Shown: positions 1 through 8,786, numbered from the stretch's first letter. The stretch: 60,028 nucleotides of DNA from Sphingomonadales bacterium (GCA_025356275.1 JANXUK010000102.1:1-60028), one strand, 5' to 3'. The notes: generated from the sequence alone by a model not told the origin. A program made the numbers and translations.

Positions 1-1
1 G

Positions 2-157
2 GAGTTCGAGCACATCCGCAAGCGCTATTGGGGGCAACGCTTCTGGCAACGCGGTTACTTCTCAACGACATCCGGCAACATCACGGACGACATCATCATG
101 CGGTATCTGGACAAACATACCCACAAGAAAGGCTTCAGCCCGGGACGGCAGCGGTAA
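2..157 (+). pseudogene. IS200/IS605-type TnpA transposase, C-terminal fragment
   Basis: The frame from base 2 to the TAA at 155-157 encodes the C-terminal end of a Y1 (HUH) transposase; the segment RYWGQRFWQRGYFSTTSGNI is characteristic of IS200-type TnpA. The family is usually about 140 residues, so roughly two thirds lie beyond the left window edge or are lost, including the HUH motif and catalytic tyrosine. The last residues (GFSPGRQR) overlap sequence which, on the other strand, continues the IS630 reading frame, so the fragment appears to end in a junction between two mobile elements. Intact TnpA moves single-stranded DNA; this piece alone cannot be active. Whether the full gene exists to the left is unknown. 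Confidence 0.7.
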
Positions 158-810
158 GATGTTGTCGGGCACGACGAGTTCGGCTGAGCCATGCCATCCG
201 GCTTGATCGAGGATCAGGACTGCGTGCGCTCCTGGCGCGACGTGGAAGGCGATCTCTTCGAGATGCGTGCTCATGGCCTCGCTATTGCAACGGGGCATGA
301 CGATGCCAGCACCCTTTCCCTATGCCGGACAGATTGCGCCGAAGATCCAGGCCGAGGCGCGCCGCTGGTCTTTTGGCGCACAAGGCGGGGTCCCTCGCAT
401 GGCCCAGCGGCGCGTGAGTTTGGGTTGCTGACCGATGCGCGCCTCGTCCCACACCCACTGCGCCAGATCAATCAGGCGCCAACGGACCGCGCCGTGCGCT
501 GCGGGGATCGGACCTGCCTCGACCTGTTGGGCAAAAGCGCGGCCTGTGCAGGGTTCAGGATCGAGACTTTGCCGGGGGCCTTGCGCGATATCAATCCGTC
601 CGGGCCATCGGTGTTGAACCGGATTACCCAATCGCGAACGATCTGCAGCGTCACACCGGCTGCCTTAGCCGCTTCGCTTCGGCTGCTACCATCCATGATC
701 AAGCCCAATGCCAACAACCACCGAACCTGGTCTGGATTACCACACTGCCGGGACAATCGCCGTAAATCCGCCGACGTATAATCCGTCCGAACACCAATCG
801 CCGTCGCCAT
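130..810 (-). pseudogene. IS630-family transposase, disrupted
   Basis: On the minus strand an N-terminal helix-turn-helix part (from ATG at 810: SEAAKAAGVTLQIVRDWVIR) passes into a DDE catalytic part in the -1 frame (WVWDEARIGQQ, LILDQAGWHGSAELVVPDN). The frame change falls on a T-run (CTTTTGCC on the coding strand, near 532-538), so it may be the programmed -1 slip known in IS630 elements rather than damage. A TAG at 320-322, directly after FGAICPA, is in frame with the downstream DDE sequence and does break the gene. The end around LPLPSRA (about 135-160) is followed by unrelated sequence, so the C terminus with the last acidic residue is missing. I read it as a dead, truncated copy. Confidence 0.75.
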
Positions 811-925
811 CGCAAACCTCCCCGTGCTCGCTCCGTCGAATCAGAAAAGTGCCGCCTTGGGAATCCCCCGCGTGAGTCAACCTCAATGGGACCTGGTATA
901 AGCCATTAGCGGGCGGCAAAAATGC

Positions 926-1336
926 CTAAAGACTTGCCTTGTTCGGATTGGCTGGGTCGATCTGGACCTGCAATTGCTGCCCCTCGGCCAGCGTGTAAAA
1001 CGCGTGGTCGCTGGCATCGATCTTTAGCCACGCCTGATGCGATGTCTTGTCCGCAGGATCGGCGTAGCGCAGCACCGCCGTGACGTGGCCGGTCAGCACC
1101 CCGTTCGAGGTGCCGTCGCGGATAGCGATGAATTTGGGATCGTGGCTGCAATCCTTGCTGACATCGTGCATTTTGGCCGAGACGACGCTGCCGCCCATGG
1201 TCGTGGTTTCGGTCTCGGTATAGCCGCAGTTCCATTCGGCGGATTCGACCACTGCCGTCACCGTCGGCCCTGATGCCGCCGGGTGACATGCACCGAGCAG
1301 CCCCGCCAAAACCGCCACATAGTTCGCCCTGACCAT
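926..1336 (-). CDS. Putative lipoprotein of unknown function
   Basis: A 136-residue protein begins with a short hydrophobic leader and a lipobox-like LLGAC ending at Cys 17, so it is probably lipid-anchored at the cell envelope. The remainder is polar, with paired cysteines (NCGY and DCSH) that could form a disulphide in the periplasm, and a stretch of predicted beta character (SNGVLTGHVTAVLRYAD). I do not recognise a family. It stands alone between the transposon remnants and parC, on the same strand as parC but downstream of it with about 70 bases between. Function cannot be inferred from context. Confidence 0.6.
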   Translation of the reverse strand: MVRANYVAVLAGLLGACHPAASGPTVTAVVESAEWNCGYTETETTTMGGSVVSAKMHDVSKDCSHDPKFIAIRDGTSNGVLTGHVTAVLRYADPADKTSHQAWLKIDASDHAFYTLAEGQQLQVQIDPANPNKASL

Positions 1337-1406
1337 ACCGGCCCCCCGCAGTGTAAACTCGGGTAAGGTAAACGGCGATGGTTAGGATCTGGCTAAAGCG
1401 GCGCCT

Positions 1407-3686
1407 CTAGAATTTGTTGTCGCGCGGGAAGCCGGTCGGCGGCAGGCGCCCCGCCGCGCCGCGTGCCACTTTCCACAGGCGCACATCTTTTTCGGTGCGC
1501 ACCCGCCCGCTGTCGCCGCCCATCGCCCAGCTCAGCCCATCGTCCAGCCGCAGCGTGGTCGCATCGGCCAGCCCGCCGTCGCGGAATCGCTGCAACGTGG
1601 CGCCCTGCCCCTTGGCCAGCACCGGCAGCTCCTCCAGGCTGAAGATGACCAGCTTGCGATTGTCGCCCACCACCGCGACGTGATCGTGCTCCGCAGGAAT
1701 CTCGCGCACGACGGTCAGCCGCACCCCGGGCTTGGTGCTCATCACGCCGCGCCCCTTGCGGGTTTCGGCGAGCAACTCGCCCGATTCTGCCGCGAATCCA
1801 CGCCCGATATTGCTGGCCAGCAGCAATTGCGCGCCAGGACGATGCACCAGCAGCGCGATGATCCGCGCCTCGGCATCGATATCCAGCATTGAGCGCAAAG
1901 GCTCACCAAAACCGCGCGCGCCGGGCAATTTGTCAGCACCCAACGTGTAGAACCGGCCATTGTCGCAGGCGATCAGCAGCTTGTCGGTGGTTTGCGCGTG
2001 CAGCCCAAAGCCGGCGGCATCGCCGTCCTTGAACTTGAAATCGCCATCGAGGGCCAGATGACCCTTCGCACCGCGTATCCAGCCGCGCGCCGACAGGATC
2101 ACCGTCACCGGCTCCTTCTCGATCATCGCATCCATGTTGAATTCGCGCGTCGGCGCCGCCTCGGCCAGCGTCGTGCGGCGGCGGCCCAGCGGGGTATCCT
2201 CGGCATAGTCCTTGCGCAAATTGGCGAGGTCACGCTTCAGCCGCGTCCGCTGGCGCGCCGGGCTCTCCAACAGCGCCTGCAACTCGCCCTGTTCCTTCAG
2301 CAGCGCGTCATTCTCACGCCGCAGCTCCATCTCCTCCAGCCGGCGCAACGATCGCAGCCGCATGTTGAGGATCGCCTCGGCCTGCCGGTCGTTCAGCGCG
2401 AATTCGGCGATCATCACCGGCTTGGGCTCATCCTCGCTGCGGATGATCGCGATAATCCGGTCGAGGTTGAGATAGGCGATGATGAAGCCCGCCACCAGCT
2501 CCAGCCGGGCGGCGATCTTGTCCAGCCGGTGCTGACTGCGGCTCAGCAGGATGTCGATCTGAGCCAGCACCCATTCCTGCAACAGCAACTTCAGCCCCAG
2601 CACGCCCGGCGTCCGGTTCGCATCCAGCACATTGAGGTTGAGGCTGAACCGGCTTTCCAGATCGGTCAGCCGGTAGACGCTTTCCTTGAGGAGGTCGGGG
2701 TCGACATTGCGGCTTTTGGGCACCAGCACGATGCGGATCGCGGAATCGGATTCGTCGCGCACATCTTCGAGGATGGGCAGCTTTTTATCGGCGATCAGCG
2801 CCGCCAATTGCTCGATCAGCTTGCCCTTGTGGACCATATACGGGATTTCGGAGATCACCAGCTGCCACTGGCCAGCGCCCAGCCGCTCGATCCCGCCATC
2901 CTCCCACACGCCACCTTCGCGCCCAGTGGAGAACCGCCCGCGCACCCGGATCGCGCCCTTGCCGGTGGCGTAGGCTGCGCTGATTGCTGCCGGGCTGTCC
3001 ACCACCACGCCGCCGGTGGCAAAATCGGGGCCGTGGAAGTGCTGCATCAGCTCGGCATGCTCGGCATGCGGATTGTCGATAAGCAGCAGCGTGGCGTCGA
3101 TGATCTCGGCGACATTGTGGCTGGGAATGCTGGTCGCCATGCCCACCGCAATGCCGGTCGCCCCATTGGCCAGCAAGTTAGGGAACAGGCCGGGGAAAAT
3201 CTCCGGCTCCTCGTCCTCGCCATTATAAGTCGGATGGAACGTGACCGTGCCATCGTCCAGCCCAGCCATCAGCTGGATCGCGGTGCGGGTCAGCCGCGCC
3301 TCGGTATAGCGATAGGCGGCGGCATTATCCCCGTCGATATTGCCGAAATTGCCCTGCCCTTCGACCAATGGATAGCGCAACGCGAAATCCTGGGCCAGCC
3401 GCACCATCGCGTCATAGACCGACTGATCGCCGTGCGGATGGTACTTGCCGATGACATCGCCGACTACTCGCGCCGATTTCTTGAACGCCTGGGTCGGATC
3501 GAGCTTCAGCTGGCGCATCGCCCACAACAGCCGGCGGTGGACCGGCTTCAGCCCGTCGCGCAAGTCGGGCAGGCTGCGCGCGGTGATCGTGGACAGCGCA
3601 TAGACCAGATAGCGCTCGGACAGCGCGCTGTCGAAAGGCGCATCGACGATTGCGTCAAAGGCATCTGGCTGGGTCGGGGGGCTCAT
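1407..3686 (-). CDS. parC: DNA topoisomerase IV subunit A
   Basis: ParC is the DNA breakage-reunion subunit of topoisomerase IV, which with ParE decatenates replicated chromosomes. The 759-residue protein has the family N terminus, the winged-helix region around GKYHPHGD (residues 80-87), the catalytic tyrosine in YRYTE (Tyr127), a long coiled-coil section, and a reduced beta-pinwheel C terminus typical of ParC rather than GyrA (no GyrA box recognised). At the position equivalent to E. coli ParC Ser80 there is Gln88, and Asp92 replaces Glu84, both inside the quinolone-resistance region. It is monocistronic here, divergent from the oxidoreductase at 3794. Length is normal and the frame is intact. 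Confidence 0.96.
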   Translation of the reverse strand: MSPPTQPDAFDAIVDAPFDSALSERYLVYALSTITARSLPDLRDGLKPVHRRLLWAMRQLKLDPTQAFKKSARVVGDVIGKYHPHGDQSVYDAMVRLAQDFALRYPLVEGQGNFGNIDGDNAAAYRYTEARLTRTAIQLMAGLDDGTVTFHPTYNGEDEEPEIFPGLFPNLLANGATGIAVGMATSIPSHNVAEIIDATLLLIDNPHAEHAELMQHFHGPDFATGGVVVDSPAAISAAYATGKGAIRVRGRFSTGREGGVWEDGGIERLGAGQWQLVISEIPYMVHKGKLIEQLAALIADKKLPILEDVRDESDSAIRIVLVPKSRNVDPDLLKESVYRLTDLESRFSLNLNVLDANRTPGVLGLKLLLQEWVLAQIDILLSRSQHRLDKIAARLELVAGFIIAYLNLDRIIAIIRSEDEPKPVMIAEFALNDRQAEAILNMRLRSLRRLEEMELRRENDALLKEQGELQALLESPARQRTRLKRDLANLRKDYAEDTPLGRRRTTLAEAAPTREFNMDAMIEKEPVTVILSARGWIRGAKGHLALDGDFKFKDGDAAGFGLHAQTTDKLLIACDNGRFYTLGADKLPGARGFGEPLRSMLDIDAEARIIALLVHRPGAQLLLASNIGRGFAAESGELLAETRKGRGVMSTKPGVRLTVVREIPAEHDHVAVVGDNRKLVIFSLEELPVLAKGQGATLQRFRDGGLADATTLRLDDGLSWAMGGDSGRVRTEKDVRLWKVARGAAGRLPPTGFPRDNKF

Positions 3687-3793
3687 CGCCCGGCGGCCTT
3701 AGCAAGGCGGTGAACTGAACGGAAGGCGCAACCCATAGCCAATCCCCGGCATTTCGGGCTGGTATGGGCAAACCGCGCCGCTATGGTTGCGGG

Positions 3794-4690
3794 ATGGAAC
3801 ACAGCAAACGCATCGCAGTGATCGGGCTTGGCGTGATGGGCGGGCCGATCGCGCGGCATCTGGCCCGCGCCGGCCACGCGCTCACCCTCTATAATCGCAC
3901 AACCGAACGCGTGGCGCGGTGGCGCGCCGCGCATCCCGACCTGACCGTGGCTGAGGCCACCAACCCGGCGGAGGCCAGCGCCGGGGCCGAGGTGGTAATC
4001 ACCTGCGTCGGCAATGACGATGATCTCGCCGATGTCGTGCTCGGCCCGCAGGGCGTGTTCAGCACGCTGGCGGAGAATGGCCTGTTCATCGACCACACCA
4101 CCGTCTCGGCGCGGATCGCGCGGCAGATCGCGGTGGAGGCGCGCGACAAGCATATCCACTGCGTCGACGCGCCGATGACCGGGTCGCAGATCGGGGCGGA
4201 GAATGGTACACTGACGCTGATGTGCGGCGGGCGCAAAGACGCGCTGGAGGCGGCGCGGCCGGTGATGTCGGCGTATGCGCGGCGGATTGTCCATATCGGC
4301 AAGGCCGGCACCGGACAGGCCGCCAAAATGTGCAACCAGATCTGCATCGCCGGGGCCATCGCCGGGGTGGCCGAGGCGCTGCGGCTGGCGCAAGCCGGGC
4401 ATCTCGACGTCGGCAAAGTGTACGAGGCGATATCGGGCGGCGCGGCGCAAAGCTGGCAAATGGACAATCGCTGGAAAACGATGTCCGAGGATTCGTTCGA
4501 TTTCGGCTTTGCGGTCGATTGGATGCGCAAGGACCTGGGGCTGGCGCTGGAGGAAGGACGCGGGCTGGGGGTGTCTTTGCCGGTCACCGGCCTGGTCGAT
4601 CAATTCTATGCTGAGGTGCAGGCGCTGGGCGCCGGGCGTCAGGATACCAGCGCGCTGGTCCGCCGCCTGCCGCGCAAGGGGCACGCATGA
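3794..4690 (+). CDS. NAD(P)-dependent 3-hydroxyisobutyrate dehydrogenase-like oxidoreductase
   Basis: The 298-residue product belongs to the beta-hydroxyacid dehydrogenase family. It has an N-terminal Rossmann motif (IAVIGLGVMGGPIARHL), the substrate-binding signature near residue 120 (DAPMTGSQIG) and the catalytic lysine motif GTGQAAKMCNQ, followed by the all-helical C-terminal domain. Such enzymes oxidise 3-hydroxyisobutyrate, tartronate semialdehyde, 6-phosphogluconate-like or related hydroxyacids; substrate cannot be set from sequence alone. I chose the ATG at 3794 because the Rossmann strand starts directly after it; an upstream ATG at 3764 would add ten non-family residues. The stop overlaps the amidohydrolase start by 4 bases (ATGA), so the two are translationally coupled. 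Confidence 0.88.
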   Translation: MEHSKRIAVIGLGVMGGPIARHLARAGHALTLYNRTTERVARWRAAHPDLTVAEATNPAEASAGAEVVITCVGNDDDLADVVLGPQGVFSTLAENGLFIDHTTVSARIARQIAVEARDKHIHCVDAPMTGSQIGAENGTLTLMCGGRKDALEAARPVMSAYARRIVHIGKAGTGQAAKMCNQICIAGAIAGVAEALRLAQAGHLDVGKVYEAISGGAAQSWQMDNRWKTMSEDSFDFGFAVDWMRKDLGLALEEGRGLGVSLPVTGLVDQFYAEVQALGAGRQDTSALVRRLPRKGHA

Positions 4691-6468
4691 AGGTCGTTTT
4701 CGCGCGGGTCGCATCCGCCGCCGTGCTCGCGCTCGCCGCCCCGGCGCAGGCCGACACGCTGGTCGACCACGTCGCGGGTGAGACCATCGATGCAACGGGA
4801 GGCGTCGAGCATTTCACCGGGCTGGTGATCGGCAGCGATGGCCGCATCGCCCAGGTGCTGCACGAGGGCGAAAAGCGCCCAACCCGCCCCGATTACGCGG
4901 TCGAAGGGCATGGCGCGGTGATGCTGCCCGGCCTGATCGACGCGCATGTGCATATATTCGAGCTGGGGTTTCAGGCGCTCACGCTCGACCTTGGCGGGGC
5001 GCATTCGCTGGCCGACGTGCAGACGCGCATCGCCGCCTATGCCGCCGCGCATCCAGACCGGCCATGGATCATCGGCAGCGGCTGGAATCAGGAGGATTGG
5101 GCCGCGCCCGGCACCCCGACGCGCTTTCCCACCGCCGCCGATCTCGACGCGGCGGTGGCGGACCGCCCGGTGGTGCTGACCCGCGTCGATGGCCATGCGG
5201 TCTGGACCAATTCGCGCGGGCTGGCGCTGGCCGGGGTGACGGCGGCCACACCCGATCCCGCCGGGGGGCGGATCATGCGGATCGCCGCACCCAGTCCTCC
5301 CAGACCCAACCCACGCAGCGCGCACACCCGCCTCGCTAAACCGTCAGGCGTGTTCGTCGACACTGCGATGGCGCTGATCGAAAAGGTCGTGCCCCCGCCC
5401 CGCCCCGAGGATCGCGACCTGGCGCTGGCCACCGCGCAGACCATCCTGCTCAGCCACGGTGTCAGCGCAATCGCCAACATGAGCACCACGATCGAGGATT
5501 GGCAGGCGTTTCGCCGCGCCGGTGATGCGGGCAGCCTGCGGGTGCGGATCATGGCCTATGCGCTGGGCGTTGATAATATGGCGCTGATCGCCGGATCGGG
5601 GCCGACCCCTTGGCTCTATGATGACCGGTTGCGGATGGGCGGGCTGAAGCTGTTCGCCGATGGCGCGCTGGGCTCGCGCGGGGCGTGGCTGAAGGCACCG
5701 TATAGCGATGAGCCGGCGACGCACGGCACACCCCGGCTGAGCGGCACGCAGCTGCGCAATCTAATGAGCCGGGGCGCGATCGACCATTTTCAGGTCGCGG
5801 TCCATGCCATCGGAGACGCCGCCAACGCCGATGTGCTGAGCGCGATCGATGAGCTGTCCGCCACCTACACCGGCGACCGGCGCTGGCGGATCGAGCATGC
5901 GCAGATCATCGACCCCGCCGACATGGCACGGTTCGGGGCGCATGGTATCGTCGCCTCGATGCAGCCGGTGCACGCGGCATCGGACCGGGCGATGGCTGAG
6001 GCGCGGCTGGGCCCGGAGCGTTTGGCGTGGGCTTACGCCTGGAAGAGCATCGCCGCGACCGGGGCGACGCTAGCCTTCGGATCGGACGCGCCGACCGAGG
6101 CGCCCGATCCCTTCGCCGGCATGGCCGCCGCGATTTCGCGTCAGGGCCCCGATGGCAAACCCGATGCTGGCTGGCAGCCGCAGGAGCGGATCTGCGCGGC
6201 GGCCGCGCTGGCCGCCTATACCACCGGCGCTGCCTATGCCGGCTTTGCCGAGGGGCGGATCGGGCGGATCGCCTTGGGGATGCGCGCCGATTTCGTGCTG
6301 GTCGACCGCGATCCGCTAACCGTCAGCCCGGCCGCGCTGCGCCAGACCAAGGTGCTCCAGGTGTGGGTCGGGGGTAGGCCGATGCTGGAGAATGATGCCG
6401 CGTGGAAACCTGCATCCAAGCCCGAGGCCAACCCCGATCTGCGCGGCACTGGCGGCGAAGGGCGCTAG
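4687..6468 (+). CDS. Exported amidohydrolase, YtcJ-like
   Basis: A 593-residue metal-dependent hydrolase of the amidohydrolase superfamily. A signal peptide (KVVFARVASAAVLALAAPAQA) predicts export. Metal and active-site motifs are present in order: DAHVH near residue 85, KLFADGALGSRGA, the VHAIGD histidine, RIEHAQI and GSDAPTE. The YtcJ group hydrolyses amide or formamide-type substrates, but the true substrate is unknown. An odd proline-rich stretch of about 16 residues (around APSPPRPNPRSAHTRLA, near 5285-5345) sits where relatives have a short loop before GVFVD. The gene is coupled to the upstream oxidoreductase. Its TAG stop (6466-6468) lies inside the CTAG that begins the repeat element at 6465. 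Confidence 0.88.
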   Translation: MKVVFARVASAAVLALAAPAQADTLVDHVAGETIDATGGVEHFTGLVIGSDGRIAQVLHEGEKRPTRPDYAVEGHGAVMLPGLIDAHVHIFELGFQALTLDLGGAHSLADVQTRIAAYAAAHPDRPWIIGSGWNQEDWAAPGTPTRFPTAADLDAAVADRPVVLTRVDGHAVWTNSRGLALAGVTAATPDPAGGRIMRIAAPSPPRPNPRSAHTRLAKPSGVFVDTAMALIEKVVPPPRPEDRDLALATAQTILLSHGVSAIANMSTTIEDWQAFRRAGDAGSLRVRIMAYALGVDNMALIAGSGPTPWLYDDRLRMGGLKLFADGALGSRGAWLKAPYSDEPATHGTPRLSGTQLRNLMSRGAIDHFQVAVHAIGDAANADVLSAIDELSATYTGDRRWRIEHAQIIDPADMARFGAHGIVASMQPVHAASDRAMAEARLGPERLAWAYAWKSIAATGATLAFGSDAPTEAPDPFAGMAAAISRQGPDGKPDAGWQPQERICAAAALAAYTTGAAYAGFAEGRIGRIALGMRADFVLVDRDPLTVSPAALRQTKVLQVWVGGRPMLENDAAWKPASKPEANPDLRGTGGEGR

Positions 6469-6639
6469 TGGTTCGTTTCCGACATTTGCATCCCTTTCGG
6501 CCCTTTCGGCAAGGGCAGAGGCAAATGTCGGAAAATATAAGAACCACTAGATATTATATTGTTTCTAGTGGAGTGATTTTGACATTCGAAAGCACCCTTT
6601 GCCGCAAGCGGGACTCGAATGTCAAAATCAATCCACTAG
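6465..6639. repeat. Paired CTAG-bounded palindromes, family 1, locus 1
   Basis: Two hairpins in a row fill the gap between convergent genes. Hairpin a (6465-6550) has outer arms CTAGTGGTTC/GAACCACTAG and inner arms TTTCCGACATTTGC/GCAAATGTCGGAAA. A 14-base AT-rich linker (ATATTATATTGTTT, 6551-6564) follows. Hairpin b (6565-6639) has CTAGTGG/CCACTAG outside and ATTTTGACATTCG/CGAATGTCAAAAT inside. The same arrangement recurs at 15318, 33152 and 50612. The stop codons of both flanking genes are the TAGs in the outermost CTAG ends. No ORF is present. Confidence 0.9.
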
Positions 6640-7442
6640 AGCGCGATAGTTGGGGCCTCAGCCGCCGCCTCGGCCGCCTTGCGCTTTGACGAACGCCTCT
6701 CGCCCAGCCACATCACGATCAGCGAACCCTCGAACAGCCCCCACATCGGCACCGCCAGCATCAGCTGCGAGGCGACATCGGGCGGGGTCAGCACCGCCGC
6801 CAGCGCGGTGATACCCACCACCACATAGCGCCGCGCCCCTGCCAGTTGCGCCCGGCTGACAATCCCCGCCTTGTTGAGCAGCAGCAGCAGCACCGGCAGC
6901 AGAAAGCTGAGTCCGAAGGCAAAGATGAACTGCATCACCAGCGCCAGATAATCGCCGGTGCTGGGCAATGCCTCCAGCTTGAGCCCGCCACGCTCCCCCT
7001 CAAAGCCCAGCAGCCAGTGGAACGCATTGGGCATCACCACATAATAGGCCAGCGCCGCACCGCTGGTGAACAGCACCGGCGTCATCACCAGAAATGGCAG
7101 GAACGCGCGCTTCTCCCGTGCATACAGGCCGGGCGCAACAAAGGCCCACAGCTGATTGGCGATGATCGGGAAGCAGATCAGAAACGCCGCGAACAGCGCT
7201 ACCTTCAGGTCAACGAAAAACGCCTCATACAGCTTGGTATAGACCAGCCGGCCCTGCCCCTTGGGGAACGCATTGGCGAGCGGACGCACCAGAAAGCCGA
7301 AGATGTCATCGACGTAATACAGGCATACGCAAAACGCCACGGCCAGCGCCGCGATACAGCGCAACAGCCGCGCGCGCAGCTCCAGCAGATGGTCGAGCAG
7401 CGGGGCCTGCGTCTCGTCGATATCGCGGATGCCGATGGCCAT
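6636..7442 (-). CDS. tatC: Sec-independent (Tat) protein translocase subunit TatC
   Basis: TatC is the polytopic receptor that, with TatB, recognises twin-arginine signal peptides and recruits TatA to move folded proteins across the inner membrane. The 268-residue product shows the six hydrophobic segments expected, the N-terminal LLDHLLELRARLLR motif and the conserved FLVRPLANAFP and Y-EAFFVDLK regions. It is the last gene of the argS-to-tatC run, eight bases below tatB. The C-terminal tail is basic and alanine-rich (RRSSKRKAAEAAAEA). Its TAG stop (6636-6638) falls in the terminal CTAG of the repeat element, so the element defines the gene's end. Confidence 0.96.
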   Translation of the reverse strand: MAIGIRDIDETQAPLLDHLLELRARLLRCIAALAVAFCVCLYYVDDIFGFLVRPLANAFPKGQGRLVYTKLYEAFFVDLKVALFAAFLICFPIIANQLWAFVAPGLYAREKRAFLPFLVMTPVLFTSGAALAYYVVMPNAFHWLLGFEGERGGLKLEALPSTGDYLALVMQFIFAFGLSFLLPVLLLLLNKAGIVSRAQLAGARRYVVVGITALAAVLTPPDVASQLMLAVPMWGLFEGSLIVMWLGERRSSKRKAAEAAAEAPTIAL

Positions 7443-7449
7443 GGCGGGT

Positions 7450-7863
7450 TTAGCGCGCGCTCGGCGGCGGGATGAGTGGCGGCACAGGCTCGGTAATCTC
7501 GGGCGGCAATGCGGGCAGCGTGGGCTCGGCCGGTGGGGGCAGCTCGACCGGGGGGTTGGGCGCTGGGACCTCGGTGGGCGCAGGCTCCCCCGCCAGCAGA
7601 TGCCCGGCAGGCGCCGGATCGATAGTCGGATGCGCCTTCATAATCGCCTCATTCTGTTCGCGCCACTTCTGCTCCATTTCCTCAAGCTCGGCCTCGCGGA
7701 TAATGTTTTCGATCCCGGAGCGGAAATGGCCGGAGACGCGGCGCATCTTGCCGATCCACTTGCCGGCGGTGCGCAGCGCGCGCGGCATATCCTTGGGGCC
7801 TATGAACACCACCGCCAGCACGGCGGTCAGCAGCATCTCCGAAGGGGCGATATCGAACAGCAT
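7450..7863 (-). CDS. tatB: Tat translocase subunit TatB
   Basis: The 137-residue protein starts MLFDIAPSEMLLTAVLAVVF, one transmembrane helix with the Glu near position 9 that distinguishes TatB from TatA, followed by the amphipathic helix (GPKDMPRALRTAGKWIGKMR) and a charged, then proline-rich tail. TatB binds the signal peptide together with TatC. It lies between tatA and tatC with gaps of 28 and 7 bases, so co-transcription is likely. The long low-complexity proline/glutamate tail is common in this lineage and is not expected to be essential. Confidence 0.94.
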   Translation of the reverse strand: MLFDIAPSEMLLTAVLAVVFIGPKDMPRALRTAGKWIGKMRRVSGHFRSGIENIIREAELEEMEQKWREQNEAIMKAHPTIDPAPAGHLLAGEPAPTEVPAPNPPVELPPPAEPTLPALPPEITEPVPPLIPPPSAR

Positions 7864-7891
7864 TGCCTAGGTTCCGTCGCCCTTGCGCGGC

Positions 7892-8146
7892 TCAATTCGC
7901 GCCGGGGGGTGGGTTTTCGGCCGGCTGCGGCGCGGCGGGGGTGGCGACCGGGGGCAGCGGCGCGGTGGGAGCAATCTGAACCGGGGGAAGTGGGGGCGCG
8001 CGACCAGCGGCCTCATCACCCATGCCCTCCTTGAAGCTTTTGATACCCTTGCCGAAATCGCCCATCATTTCGGAAATGCGGCCCCGGCCGAACAGCACCA
8101 GCACCACCAGCGCCAGGATGATGACATGCGGAAGCGACAGACCCAT
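7892..8146 (-). CDS. tatA: Tat translocase subunit TatA
   Basis: An 84-residue protein with one N-terminal membrane helix ([19 protein letters not shown]), the Phe-Gly hinge (LFGRGRI) and an amphipathic helix ([15 protein letters not shown]), then a proline-rich acidic tail. TatA oligomers form the protein-conducting part of the Tat pore. It precedes tatB and tatC on the minus strand and follows scpB by 64 bases, so the three tat genes form a complete export unit. Confidence 0.95.
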   Translation of the reverse strand: MGLSLPHVIILALVVLVLFGRGRISEMMGDFGKGIKSFKEGMGDEAAGRAPPLPPVQIAPTAPLPPVATPAAPQPAENPPPGAN

Positions 8147-8210
8147 CGGAAAACTCCTGAAATTCGCGAGACCTCGGCAGGCCGTGCAAGCCGGGGCGAT
8201 AAAAGCCTAT

Positions 8211-8786
8211 CTAGTCATTATCCCCGAGACTTACCACCCCCAGCGCCTCTAAGGCGTCATCGACCGGATCGAGCAGCCCGGCGGCACGCAATTCGTCGAT
8301 GCCGGGCAGGTCGCGGCGCGAGGCGAGGCCGAAATGCGCGAGGAAATCGGGCGTCGTCGCATAGATCACCGGGCGTCCCGGCACTTCTCGCCGTCCGGCG
8401 GCACGGACCCAGCCCGCCGCCATCAGCACATCGAGCGTGCCCCGCGCGGTCTGGACGCCGCGAATGGCCTCGATCTCGGCGCGGCTTACCGGCTCGTGAT
8501 AGGCGATGATCGCCAGCGCCTCGGTCGCGGCGCGCGACAATCGGCGCGGCTCCTCATGCTCGCGGCGCAGCAGATGCGCGAGATCGGCGGCGGTCTGAAA
8601 ATGCCACCGCCCGCCCCGTTCGACCAGCGCGATGCCGCGCCCGTCGTAATGGCTTGAGAGGCTGGCGAGGGCTTCGCGCACCTCCGCCCCGCCCAGATGC
8701 GCCGACAGTGCCTCGGGGCTCATCGGCTCGGCGGCGGCGAACAGCGCGGCCTCGACCGCGCGGGTGATCTCGTCCGGCGGGTTCAC
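8211..8786 (-). CDS. scpB: Segregation and condensation protein B
   Basis: ScpB is the winged-helix kite subunit of the SMC-ScpAB condensin that compacts and segregates the chromosome. The family starts at NPPDEITRAVEAALFAAAEP, so I use the GTG at 8784-8786, which overlaps the scpA stop (GTGA), giving 191 residues. The longer open frame reaching 9116 runs antiparallel to nothing useful and overlaps scpA out of frame. The conserved second winged helix (ATEALAIIAYHEPVSRAEIE, then RGVQTARGTLDVLMAAGWV) is intact. It is translationally coupled to scpA. Confidence 0.92.
   Translation of the reverse strand: MNPPDEITRAVEAALFAAAEPMSPEALSAHLGGAEVREALASLSSHYDGRGIALVERGGRWHFQTAADLAHLLRREHEEPRRLSRAATEALAIIAYHEPVSRAEIEAIRGVQTARGTLDVLMAAGWVRAAGRREVPGRPVIYATTPDFLAHFGLASRRDLPGIDELRAAGLLDPVDDALEALGVVSLGDND

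Noticed and set aside
532..538. IS630 frame change as decay
   Set aside because: It falls on a T-run suited to the programmed -1 slip of this family, so I count only the TAG at 320-322 and the lost C terminus as damage.
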